Assembly: GCA_021647785.1 (NCBI GenBank)
Contig: JAKIUC010000010.1
Location: 1-64,000 of the forward strand
Source: Melioribacteraceae bacterium
GTDB lineage: Bacteria > Bacteroidota > Ignavibacteria > Ignavibacteriales > Melioribacteraceae
Direction: 5' to 3'
DNA length: 64,000 nt
Part shown: in pieces, positions 8,887-16,548 of the stretch
Layout: every line of letters starts with the position of its first letter
Numbering within the stretch: position 1 is the first letter of the stretch
Notes under the pieces: model-generated
Seen by the model: only the letters and a program-made list of their open reading frames with translations
Told to the model about the DNA's origin: nothing
Databases searched by the model: none
Program-made: the position numbers and the translations under genes

Positions 8887-9942
8887 TTACGATAACCATC
8901 TATCCAAATTTTCAGCAACAAATTTATCATCATTCAGTTCGGGATAGATTGAATAAATTCTATCAATTTCTGCAGATTGACCAGGGCTTAAAACTTCTTT
9001 TGTACCAATAGTATTTATCTCTTCAAAAAATCCTTGACGGCGCAACACTTCGTGAATACCGGCAATTGAACCAACAAAATTATTCCGAACATCAAAAAAT
9101 GCTTCGTTGGAATCTGTAACTTTAATTCCTAATGTTAATAATCCAGGGATATCTTCCGGTGATGCAGTTTTAATTTTGTTAAGAATTTCTACTGCTGTTT
9201 TTGTCCAAACAGCCCAATGCCCAAGCAGACCGCCGACAAATCGTTTCTTAATTATTTTGCTTCCAACCGGAATTGCATACTCTGTTAAAAGGTCTGGAAT
9301 TATATTATCATCATTGCCAGTATAAAGAGCAATTTCCTCAGCTCTGTTCGATTCGGCCACACCGCGAATAACATCATAAGTTTGATACCTATTAAAGGGA
9401 GCCATTTTAATTGCAGCAACATTTTCAATATTCACAAATTCCCTCCAAAAATTTGTATCTAAAGTTCTTCCTCCAACAGCTGGCTGTAAGTAAAAACCGA
9501 TAAGTGGAATTATATCAGCAATAGTTTTACAATGTTCAATAATCACTTCGTTGGATTCACTTCTAAATGCTGCTAAACTTAGCAGCACGGCATTGTACCC
9601 CAAATCGGCAGCGGTCTCTGCCTCTTTTACGGCTTGTTCAGTTTTCCCAAGTACACCGGCAATTCTTATAATTTCTTTATTGTTTTTTGCTGTAAAATTA
9701 TCAATCTCTTCTTTCCCTAATTCTAAAACCGGTTTGTATAAACCAGTTTCACGAATCTCAAACTGACTTGTATGAACACCAATTGCCAATCCGCCAGAGC
9801 CTGATTCAAGATAATATCGTGATAACGCTCTTTGCCTTCTTTCATCTAACTTCAATTCTTTAGTTAATGCAGTAGGGTTTGCGGGGATGGCAACTCCTTT
9901 GTGCAATATCTTATTTAATTTTTCTGATAACATAGTACTCAT
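8887..9942 (-). CDS. DapA/NanA-family pyruvate-type aldolase or lyase
   Basis: A 351-residue cytosolic class I aldolase of the dihydrodipicolinate synthase/N-acetylneuraminate lyase superfamily. The Schiff-base lysine is Lys179 in AAIKMAPFN and the catalytic tyrosine is Tyr151 in GFYLQPAVGGRT. Their 28-residue spacing equals that of E. coli DapA (Tyr133, Lys161). The C-terminal part is longer than in DapA (about 290-300 residues) and the substrate loop after Tyr151 is unlike DapA or NanA, so a true lysine-pathway role is unlikely. It ends a four-gene operon behind an epimerase, an M20 amidohydrolase and an Nramp-like transporter, 10 bases after the epimerase. I infer retro-aldol cleavage of a keto acid produced by its neighbours. 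Confidence 0.85.
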   Translation of the reverse strand: MSTMLSEKLNKILHKGVAIPANPTALTKELKLDERRQRALSRYYLESGSGGLAIGVHTSQFEIRETGLYKPVLELGKEEIDNFTAKNNKEIIRIAGVLGKTEQAVKEAETAADLGYNAVLLSLAAFRSESNEVIIEHCKTIADIIPLIGFYLQPAVGGRTLDTNFWREFVNIENVAAIKMAPFNRYQTYDVIRGVAESNRAEEIALYTGNDDNIIPDLLTEYAIPVGSKIIKKRFVGGLLGHWAVWTKTAVEILNKIKTASPEDIPGLLTLGIKVTDSNEAFFDVRNNFVGSIAGIHEVLRRQGFFEEINTIGTKEVLSPGQSAEIDRIYSIYPELNDDKFVAENLDRWLS

Positions 9943-9952
9943 TTATTTTCCC

Positions 9953-10990
9953 TTAATATTTACCATCTCTAACTTCAAAGTGTGTTGGTTTCCCCAAAGT
10001 TGTTTTCTCTTTCGAAATCCAATTTGCAGTCCATTTAATAACTTGTTGAAGTGAAACATCTGGTTTACCAATTACTTTATGTGATTCGGATACATTTACA
10101 AGTAGTGCACTATCAGCTTCCTTTCCTGTAAATATAATTTCTTTGTTCATTAACTTTCCTAATTCAGTTGCAACTTCACGAACTGATATTGTTTCAGCTC
10201 CAGATATATTTAGATGTTTTGCTGGCGATTTGCATACTCGCAATGATTGTAAAATCATAGCATTAGCATCCCCCTGCCAAATTACAGTTGCATAACCCAT
10301 CGATAAATCAATAGACACCTCATTATTAACTCTTGTTGCTAAATCAACAAGTACACCATATCTCATTTCTACAGAATAGTTTAAACGAATAATTGCTATT
10401 TCTGTTTTATTTTTGATACTACCATATTCAAATAATCTTTCTCTACCTAAGCATGATTGAGCATATTCGCCCACTGGTATTGGAGTATCTGTTTCTACAG
10501 AACCACCAGATTTAACATTTACTAATGGATAAACACAACCAGTTGAAAGAGCAACTATTCTAGAATTTTTAAATTTTTCTGCAACAAGTCCAGGCAAATA
10601 AGAATTCATTGCCCAAGTAAATGATTCATTACCATTAGTTCCAAACTTCATCCCAGCGAGGTAAACAACATTCTTTACTTCTGGAAGTGAGTTGATAAAT
10701 TCTTGATCTAATAAATCCCCTTTTATAGTTTCAATTCCACTCTCCTCTAAATATATTTGATGCTCTTCCGATGAGAATCTTGAAACACCAATAATTTTCT
10801 TTTCAACCCCTGCTTCTTCACATGCTCTGTTAGCCATACGAGCCATTGAAACACCCATTTTCCCGGCAACACCAAGAAAAATAAAATTGCCATCAAGTGT
10901 TTCCATCATATTAATTAGCTCAGGTGTTGGTCTAGAAATTGCTTCTTCCAGTTCGGTTTCAGTATTAAAATATTCGGGATAACTATCCAT
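9953..10990 (-). CDS. NAD(P)-dependent epimerase/dehydratase family protein (extended SDR)
   Basis: About 345 residues with an N-terminal Rossmann motif GVAGKMG and the strand pattern VVYLAGMKFG and VALSTGCVYPL of extended short-chain dehydrogenases. The usual catalytic YxxxK is not obvious: the expected place reads GEYAQSCLGRERLFEY, so the lysine position holds Cys. The enzyme may use a different general base, or the motif may be displaced. The ATG at 10990 overlaps the TGA of the preceding M20 gene (TGATG), which implies translational coupling; an upstream TTG at 10993 is less likely. In context it probably oxidises, epimerises or dehydrates the compound released by the M20 enzyme. No specific substrate is claimed. 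Confidence 0.8.
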   Translation of the reverse strand: MDSYPEYFNTETELEEAISRPTPELINMMETLDGNFIFLGVAGKMGVSMARMANRACEEAGVEKKIIGVSRFSSEEHQIYLEESGIETIKGDLLDQEFINSLPEVKNVVYLAGMKFGTNGNESFTWAMNSYLPGLVAEKFKNSRIVALSTGCVYPLVNVKSGGSVETDTPIPVGEYAQSCLGRERLFEYGSIKNKTEIAIIRLNYSVEMRYGVLVDLATRVNNEVSIDLSMGYATVIWQGDANAMILQSLRVCKSPAKHLNISGAETISVREVATELGKLMNKEIIFTGKEADSALLVNVSESHKVIGKPDVSLQQVIKWTANWISKEKTTLGKPTHFEVRDGKY

Positions 10991-12111
10991 CAATAACTTT
11001 CTCCATTATTAGTTATAATGTTTTTATAAATTTTTACTGCTTCTTCAATTTTATTAACATAACAGAATTCATCTGTTTGATGTGACATTTCAGGTTCACC
11101 TGGTCCTAAAATTATGGTTGGCACATTGCCTAACCATGGGGTTAGAACTGCTGCATCAGTTAAATATGAAACTGATTTTTTACTCCACTCTACATTGTTA
11201 ATTTCCTTGCAAACTTTATAAACCATTTGTATAAACGGATTTTCTTCTGATGTTGAAATCGCATCTAAATTTGTATATTCCTCTAACAAAACTCCATCAC
11301 CAAGTTCTTTTTTTAATATTGCAAATGCACTATTATTATTGAGCTTTGTTGTTGAACGAACATCGATAGTAAATTCTGCTTTATCAGGAACGGAATTTAA
11401 ATTTAATCCACCACTTATTTTACCAACATTTATTGTTGGATATCCTAACAACGGATCTTGCTCAACATCAAAACTAAACTTTGCAATCTTTGTAATTGCA
11501 TCGGCAGCTTTGTAAATAGCATTCTCTCCAAGTTCTGGCATTGATGAATGTGCTGTAATACCAAGTGTTTTAGCGTTTATAAATAATCCGCCTTTGTGAC
11601 TAATGTATGGAATATTGGATGTTGGCTCTCCCACAATAATTGCAGAAGCTTCCCCAATATCATAATTAGATGTAAGTAGTTTTTTTGCCCCGCGACATCC
11701 AAGTTCTTCATCAGCCGTAAGGATTAATTTAACTCCACCTTTTGGACTATTTTCATTGAACGATTCAACTACTGCTACAATCATAGCAGCAAGCCCGGCT
11801 TTCATATCGGTTGTGCCTCGCCCAAATAATTTTCCATCAATAATTTTTGAATTAAATGGATCCACACTCCAATCCTTTGCTCCCAAAGGGACAACATCAA
11901 AATGCCCTGTTAAAATAATTGGCTGATATGTTTCAGACAAGCCACGACTTGCAATTAAGTTCAGCCTGCCTACTTCATGTTTTTGAAAATCAACATCAAA
12001 CCCATGTTCTAAAAATATTTCTCCAACAAATTTAGCTATACCCTCTTCATTGCCTGGAGGATTTATAGTATTAAATTTTACTAAATCTTTTGTTAATGTT
12101 ACAACATCCAT
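10990..12111 (-). CDS. M20-family metallo-amidohydrolase (ArgE/DapE-like deacylase or peptidase)
   Basis: A 373-residue cytosolic protein of full M20 length. The two-metal site is visible: His70 in GHFDVVPLG, Asp102 in GRGTTDMKAGLAA, and Glu135-Glu136 in ADEELGCRG, plus a C-terminal His in PEMSHQTDE. A dimerisation domain interrupts the catalytic domain as in ArgE and DapE. Such enzymes remove N-acyl groups or terminal residues. It is 14 bases downstream of the Nramp-like transporter and overlaps the epimerase start by one base. With an aldolase at the end of the operon, N-deacylation of an imported compound is a reasonable inference. An amino-acid biosynthesis role is less likely, as no such genes are nearby. 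Confidence 0.88.
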   Translation of the reverse strand: MDVVTLTKDLVKFNTINPPGNEEGIAKFVGEIFLEHGFDVDFQKHEVGRLNLIASRGLSETYQPIILTGHFDVVPLGAKDWSVDPFNSKIIDGKLFGRGTTDMKAGLAAMIVAVVESFNENSPKGGVKLILTADEELGCRGAKKLLTSNYDIGEASAIIVGEPTSNIPYISHKGGLFINAKTLGITAHSSMPELGENAIYKAADAITKIAKFSFDVEQDPLLGYPTINVGKISGGLNLNSVPDKAEFTIDVRSTTKLNNNSAFAILKKELGDGVLLEEYTNLDAISTSEENPFIQMVYKVCKEINNVEWSKKSVSYLTDAAVLTPWLGNVPTIILGPGEPEMSHQTDEFCYVNKIEEAVKIYKNIITNNGESY

Positions 12112-12125
12112 TTACAATTCCTTTA

Positions 12126-13340
12126 CTAAATATTACCTATAAACATTATTAGTTTATTAAACATATAATAAACCATTATTAAAATTAAAATAAATCCAAA
12201 TATTCCTAAACCATTCTGCAATTTATTATTTATATATTCTCCCATTACTGCTTTATTATTTGTTATAAGAAATATTCCTACTGCAATTAAAGGAACTCCA
12301 AATAGTGATGAAGCCTGTGCCATTATTAAGGCATAGATAATATTTCCTTTAAAGAATACAGCAATCAACATTCCTGTAATTAAAATAACGGAAGTAAATA
12401 TTTTCGGCATCTTATCATTCATCGAGCTACCAAGGTTAAGGCTATCGGAAAGCAACCCGCCACCAATAACTGCATTTACCATTAATGATGAAAAACCAGC
12501 CGCACACAAACCTGCACTAAATATGTATTTAGCATAACTTCCGAAAAGTGTTTCCAACTGCACTGCCATATCAGCTGCACTGTTAACAACAATGCCCGCC
12601 GGATGCAACGCAGCGGCAGAAGTGATGATAATCATTACAGTAACTAAGCCCAGCATTATTACACCCATGTTTGAGCTTGCAACACCTTCGCTAATATTAT
12701 TTTTCTTCCATCCTTTATCACGAACAAGATAGGCTTGATACATTGCAGCGGGCAATACAAATGTTGTGGCAACAAGAGCCACAATTTCATCAAAATTATT
12801 ACTTGAAAATGAAAGGGGTAAAAATCCTTTTGCAACAGAAATTAAATTTGGTTTTATTAGAATAAGATTAAATGCGAAAGCTGCAATCATAATCATTACT
12901 AAAAACATCATTATTTTCTCTAAAATCTTATAAAGATTTTTCGTATAAAATATTAACACTATACCGAGAGGAGTAAAAATTAAGGGCCATACATATTCAT
13001 CAACACCAGTAATAGCACCCATTGCAATACCGATACCAAGGTTATTACCAAACTGCCAGCTAATTGCAGCAAAGAATGCTGCAACACCGATAGATACTGC
13101 AAACCATTTGCTATATTTTTCGGAGATAGTTTTTAATATTGAATCTTCATTCACAATTCCAAAACGGGCTGCCATTGATGTATAAATAACCATTGAAATA
13201 CCGGCAACTACAACAACCCAAAGAAAATTGAACCCACTTTTAGAACCTATACTTGATGCTACTGTAATACTACCTGGACCTAACACAAGCGACGCTAAAA
13301 TAAATGCAGGTCCAATCGATTTAATTATTTTTTTAATCAT
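12126..13340 (-). CDS. Nramp-related (APC superfamily) transporter with altered substrate motifs
   Basis: A 404-residue membrane protein with about 11 helices and the overall pattern of the Nramp/SLC11 family. The first helix reads LVLGPGSITVASS (residues 19-30), where canonical Mn/Fe transporters have a DPGN metal-binding motif; here the Asp and Asn are gone. The helix-6 region reads VLPAAMYQAYLV (195-206) in place of the MPH motif. Loss of both metal-binding motifs argues against classical manganese transport. It opens an operon with an M20 amidohydrolase, an epimerase and an aldolase, so an organic solute is a credible substrate, though Mg2+ or another ion cannot be excluded. An AAGGAT site precedes the ATG. 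Confidence 0.78.
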   Translation of the reverse strand: MIKKIIKSIGPAFILASLVLGPGSITVASSIGSKSGFNFLWVVVVAGISMVIYTSMAARFGIVNEDSILKTISEKYSKWFAVSIGVAAFFAAISWQFGNNLGIGIAMGAITGVDEYVWPLIFTPLGIVLIFYTKNLYKILEKIMMFLVMIMIAAFAFNLILIKPNLISVAKGFLPLSFSSNNFDEIVALVATTFVLPAAMYQAYLVRDKGWKKNNISEGVASSNMGVIMLGLVTVMIIITSAAALHPAGIVVNSAADMAVQLETLFGSYAKYIFSAGLCAAGFSSLMVNAVIGGGLLSDSLNLGSSMNDKMPKIFTSVILITGMLIAVFFKGNIIYALIMAQASSLFGVPLIAVGIFLITNNKAVMGEYINNKLQNGLGIFGFILILIMVYYMFNKLIMFIGNI

Positions 13341-13381
13341 TCATAATCCTTCTAAAATTAGAGAACAAGAGAAAAAAGTAA

Positions 13382-13547
13382 TACCTAACTTGAGCGATTA
13401 TGAACAAAGAAAATTGCTAATGCTTTGGTGCGAAAAGGATTTCATAAAGTTTGAATACACCTTAATTGGTATGTGATAATTTTTGAATATTCTTTGCGTG
13501 CCTAATGATTGGTGATTTTCAAAGTTTAGAATCGCTCAATTTAGGTA
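13382..13547. repeat. 18-bp inverted repeat (17/18) bounding a 130-base spacer
   Basis: TACCTAACTTGAGCGATT at 13382-13399 and its complement at 13530-13547 differ at one position. The spacer holds a plus-strand open stretch (SDYEQRKLLMLWCEKDFIK and onward to a TGA near 13476) that looks protein-like but has no start of its own. The unit lies alone in the gap between two divergent-function operons. It could be a small mobile element or a gene remnant; no transposase is visible. Confidence 0.6.
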
Positions 13548-13561
13548 ATAGTTTGCTACAA

Positions 13562-15160
13562 CTAAATTATCCTTCGTTTAATAGGATCCCATTCAACTTT
13601 TCTATTTTCAACATAAGATTTATGTACCATCATTACTGAAACAGTATCTTGGAACGCTTTTTCGATATTGCAGCCTGTCGTTCCACCATTTCTTATTACA
13701 TCAATCCAGTCTTTAATATGAAGGTGAGTTATATCAATGTTTTTACCTTTTACACTAGTATTAATAAGTCCACGTTCTGCATAATATTTTTCAGTAGCAG
13801 AAGTAATTCCATCAAGTTCTATATTTTTTTGCGGATAAGTATAAAATGGTCGAGCAGGGCTAATCAATCCATTTTTAATTTTATCCTTATATTGTGGTGA
13901 ATCTCTATTAGCAATTACTTTTAAACTTCTTCCAACTTCCATAGAAGCATCATTCCCCATAAATACTTTTCCTCTATTACGACTATTTGCAAGGGAAGCA
14001 CTATAGAGCATTGTAAATTCCCTATCAGGGAACTCAAGAACTGACTGAAAAGTGTCAGGCATATCACGCCCCTCTTTGTGGAAATATATTCCGCCAGAGG
14101 ATGTAACAGTTTTTGGAATGCCAAATCCCATCACCTGATTTATCGCATCAACTTCGTGCGAGAATAATTGTCCAGCGAGACCGGTATCGTAAGCAAACCA
14201 CCTAGCCCATCCATAATAACGCTCAATGCTAAATGGAATTTTGGGTGTGTTCCCAAGCCATTGTTCCCAATCGATAGTTTGTAGTGACCCAGGTTTAGGA
14301 TTACCCTCTTTATCCAAATGTCTAATCCAAGCACCATTTTTTGTGTTTCTGTTAGTTGTTGCTTCAATTAAAGTAACCTTACCAAGTATATTTTTATCAA
14401 CAATTTCCTTTGCTTTATTTATTGCTTCGCTTTTACTATTCTGATGCCCAAGCTGAAATACAACTCCGCTTTTCTTTACTTCAGCATAAACTTCGTGGAG
14501 TTCATCTTCCGTTAGCGTCATAGCTTTTTCACAATAAACATGTTTACCAGCTTTAACTGCATCGATAGTCATATGTGCATGGTGAAAATCTGGGGTAGCT
14601 ATAATTACTGCGTCAATATTGGGGTTGGCTAATAAATCTTGATATCTCCGATACCGCTTTACCCCTTTCAAATTAGCAGGCTCGCCATTTGGCTCTATTC
14701 CGTTTGATGCTGTATTTATTCCTTGTTCAGCCCGCAAATCAAAAACTTCGCAAATGCCAATAATTTCTACATTCAACCTTTCCTGATTATAATAGGTTTG
14801 CAATCTTCTCTTAGCTCCGGCATTGTTCTTTTTTGCTTCTTTATAAAATTTCTCATAAGTCTCTGGTTTGTAAAACCCAGCAGCGTTCATTAATTGTGCA
14901 CCTCTACCACCAACTCCAATTATACCAATGCGAATTTTATCTTTTGAATTCCCCATCGAACTATTTTTGATTACCGCGGGTGCATCTTTGCTAAGTCCAA
15001 GGTCAAAATGCATTGCTTTATTTTTTGCACTCTCCAATGTTTTCTTTTTCCAATAATCATAAGCAAAAACGCCTAATATAGGAACCGTTGAAAATCCCTT
15101 AATTGCATCTCGTCGGGATATTTGATTTTTCGATTGTTCATTTGATTCTTTTTCAGCCAT
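13562..15160 (-). CDS. TAT-exported Gfo/Idh/MocA-family oxidoreductase (DoxX-paired, long type)
   Basis: A 532-residue paralogue of the oxidoreductase at 742-2376. The leader has a twin-arginine motif (ISRRDAIKGFSTVPILG, residues 14-30). GVGGRG at 82-87 binds the nucleotide, and the EKP motif reads EKA at 211-213, the same change as in the other DoxX-paired enzyme. The substrate-side block reads YDTGLAGQLFSHEVD, where Gln replaces an Asp of its paralogue, so substrate may differ. Its start overlaps the end of the DoxX gene by 8 bases, with an AGGAG site inside that gene, which implies coupled translation. The predicted role is periplasmic oxidation of a glycoside, possibly the first step of the 3-keto route with the DUF1080 proteins upstream. 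Confidence 0.88.
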   Translation of the reverse strand: MAEKESNEQSKNQISRRDAIKGFSTVPILGVFAYDYWKKKTLESAKNKAMHFDLGLSKDAPAVIKNSSMGNSKDKIRIGIIGVGGRGAQLMNAAGFYKPETYEKFYKEAKKNNAGAKRRLQTYYNQERLNVEIIGICEVFDLRAEQGINTASNGIEPNGEPANLKGVKRYRRYQDLLANPNIDAVIIATPDFHHAHMTIDAVKAGKHVYCEKAMTLTEDELHEVYAEVKKSGVVFQLGHQNSKSEAINKAKEIVDKNILGKVTLIEATTNRNTKNGAWIRHLDKEGNPKPGSLQTIDWEQWLGNTPKIPFSIERYYGWARWFAYDTGLAGQLFSHEVDAINQVMGFGIPKTVTSSGGIYFHKEGRDMPDTFQSVLEFPDREFTMLYSASLANSRNRGKVFMGNDASMEVGRSLKVIANRDSPQYKDKIKNGLISPARPFYTYPQKNIELDGITSATEKYYAERGLINTSVKGKNIDITHLHIKDWIDVIRNGGTTGCNIEKAFQDTVSVMMVHKSYVENRKVEWDPIKRRII

Positions 15161-15620
15161 TACTTTTGCTCCTATACTTTTTTACTAACATATCAACTCC
15201 AATAAAACAGCTTGTTGGAAAGAGTGCGATAATTAAAAATGCAAATAGCTCCAATAGATTTTTATCAATAAAAATATAACTTTCTATAAATGGAGGGATT
15301 GCTATATAATACATAAAAAGCATTAAAGCTCCGAGCAGTGCTGCTGTAGTTGAAAACAATCCAACTATTAAAGCTATTCCAATAAATATTTGACCCCAAA
15401 CATTTATTAAATCTACAGCACTTAATAGTAATGGGCTTTCTGCTATAAACTGGAATACCCCAGAGAACCACCAATTGGATTGCAAAAGAAATCCGGATGA
15501 AGTCCAGTTAGGACTAAATAATTTATCAACGCCTTCAAAAAGGAAATGATACCCAACTATTAATCGTAGCAGAACTAAAACAATAGTTTGTGCTTGCGAA
15601 TATTTAATTTTACTTTTCAA
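15153..15620 (-). CDS. DoxX-family membrane protein (paired with oxidoreductase), TTG start
   Basis: A 155-residue four-helix membrane protein, paralogous to the one at 2392-2895. Shared features are LIVGYHFLFEGVDKLF in helix 1 (conserved His, Glu, Lys), the NWTSSGFL loop against DWSAAGYL, and the WW pair that follows. The start codon is TTG, supported by a GGAG 6 bases upstream and no better ATG. The gene overlaps the oxidoreductase that follows by 8 bases, a stronger coupling than in the other pair. The second occurrence of the same gene order makes a joint function likely. Electron transfer from the periplasmic enzyme to quinone is my inference. Confidence 0.83.
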   Translation of the reverse strand: MKSKIKYSQAQTIVLVLLRLIVGYHFLFEGVDKLFSPNWTSSGFLLQSNWWFSGVFQFIAESPLLLSAVDLINVWGQIFIGIALIVGLFSTTAALLGALMLFMYYIAIPPFIESYIFIDKNLLELFAFLIIALFPTSCFIGVDMLVKKYRSKSNG

Positions 15621-15682
15621 TTATTTCTCCAATTAACTTTTATTTTAATTTATCAATGAGTCAACTTAAAAAAGCTTATATC

Positions 15683-15773
15683 TGTCATTACGAGGCGTAC
15701 TTTGCCGAAGTAATCTGTCGATTTTGAGTTGAATTCTGAAGATTGCTTCGGGGAAAAACTCCTCGCAATGACA
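15683..15773. repeat. 91-bp imperfect palindromic element with TGTCATT/AATGACA ends
   Basis: The left half (TGTCATTACGAGG onward to CCGAAGTAATCT) pairs with the right half (AGATTGCTTCGGGG to CTCGCAATGACA), so the whole unit can fold into a long hairpin. Sequences of the type GTCATTGCGAGG...GAAGCAATCT are widespread bacterial interspersed repeats. A second element of similar size and ends is at 35959-36048. It sits between the DUF1080 gene and the DoxX gene. Confidence 0.75.
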
Positions 15774-15855
15774 AGATTGACCTTTTAATAGTGGACTCAT
15801 CAATAAATTTTCTGTTTTGAATTTCCGAAAGTCATCTTTTTGCCATTATACTATT

Positions 15856-16530
15856 TTATTTTTTTCCTTTAATAATCTGAGGAAACTCAGTAGTAGTACC
15901 CAGATCCAAAATCCTTATATTTCGCCATTTAACTTTCACTCCAGCTATTTTCATACTGTGTACTTGCAGAGCTATAAATCCTTCATCAGTAACAGAATCT
16001 ATCAGATTTGCAGCGGGTACACCATTAACCCAGGTTCGTATTGAATTACCAATAGCCTCTATATGATATTTATTCCATTCTCCATGTTTGAGGGCTTTGC
16101 GTGCTGCTTCATTGTTTCGTAATTCGTAAAGCCATCCACGTCCTGATTCTTCATAAATACCACCACTCCAAGATCTTGTTGATGGATCAATTTCTACTTG
16201 ATAACCATGCACAACACCGTTTTTATAATCTTCCGAACTATTGCTTCTAATTTGAATACCAGAGTTCATCCTATCATCAACAAGGAATTCTAATTCTAAA
16301 ATAAAGTTTGAATATTTTTTCTTAGTACACAAAAAACTGTTCGGAGTTTTTAAACGGGAAGTACCTACAATCATTCCGTCTTCAACTTTATAATCAGCTT
16401 CTCCCCCCTTCTGCACCCATCCATCTAATGTTTCACCATCAAAGAGATATTCCCATTCCATATTAAATTGATTACCTGCAGTAATAAAAGTAAACCCAAG
16501 TACTATGAGCATTCCTATTTTTTTAATCAT
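15856..16530 (-). CDS. DUF1080 secreted protein (3-keto-disaccharide hydrolase family)
   Basis: A 224-residue protein with a signal peptide ([18 protein letters not shown]). The DUF1080 fold, a concanavalin-like beta sandwich, is shown by [18 protein letters not shown], the strand [20 protein letters not shown], and the C-terminal [19 protein letters not shown]. Members of this Pfam family are named 3-keto-disaccharide hydrolases because several cleave 3-keto-glycosides made by Gfo/Idh/MocA enzymes. It ends a run containing a TAT oxidoreductase and DUF6807, and is followed by the DoxX/oxidoreductase pair. The predicted role is cleavage of an oxidised glycoside in the periplasm. It is shorter and less similar than the two tandem DUF1080 lipoproteins upstream, so it probably has a different substrate. 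Confidence 0.85.
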   Translation of the reverse strand: MIKKIGMLIVLGFTFITAGNQFNMEWEYLFDGETLDGWVQKGGEADYKVEDGMIVGTSRLKTPNSFLCTKKKYSNFILELEFLVDDRMNSGIQIRSNSSEDYKNGVVHGYQVEIDPSTRSWSGGIYEESGRGWLYELRNNEAARKALKHGEWNKYHIEAIGNSIRTWVNGVPAANLIDSVTDEGFIALQVHSMKIAGVKVKWRNIRILDLGTTTEFPQIIKGKK

Positions 16531-16548
16531 AATGTTATAATCCTATTA

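Noticed and set aside
8887-9942. Lysine-biosynthesis DapA
   Set aside because: The length and the loop after the catalytic Tyr differ, and no other lysine genes are near.
13228-13476. Plus-strand gene of 82 codons
   Set aside because: Its first half is the antisense of the Nramp-like gene; only the last part is possibly meaningful and is described as part of the inverted-repeat unit.
13382-13547. Integron attC site
   Set aside because: One core half deviates from the consensus, the unit is single and long, and no integrase is present.
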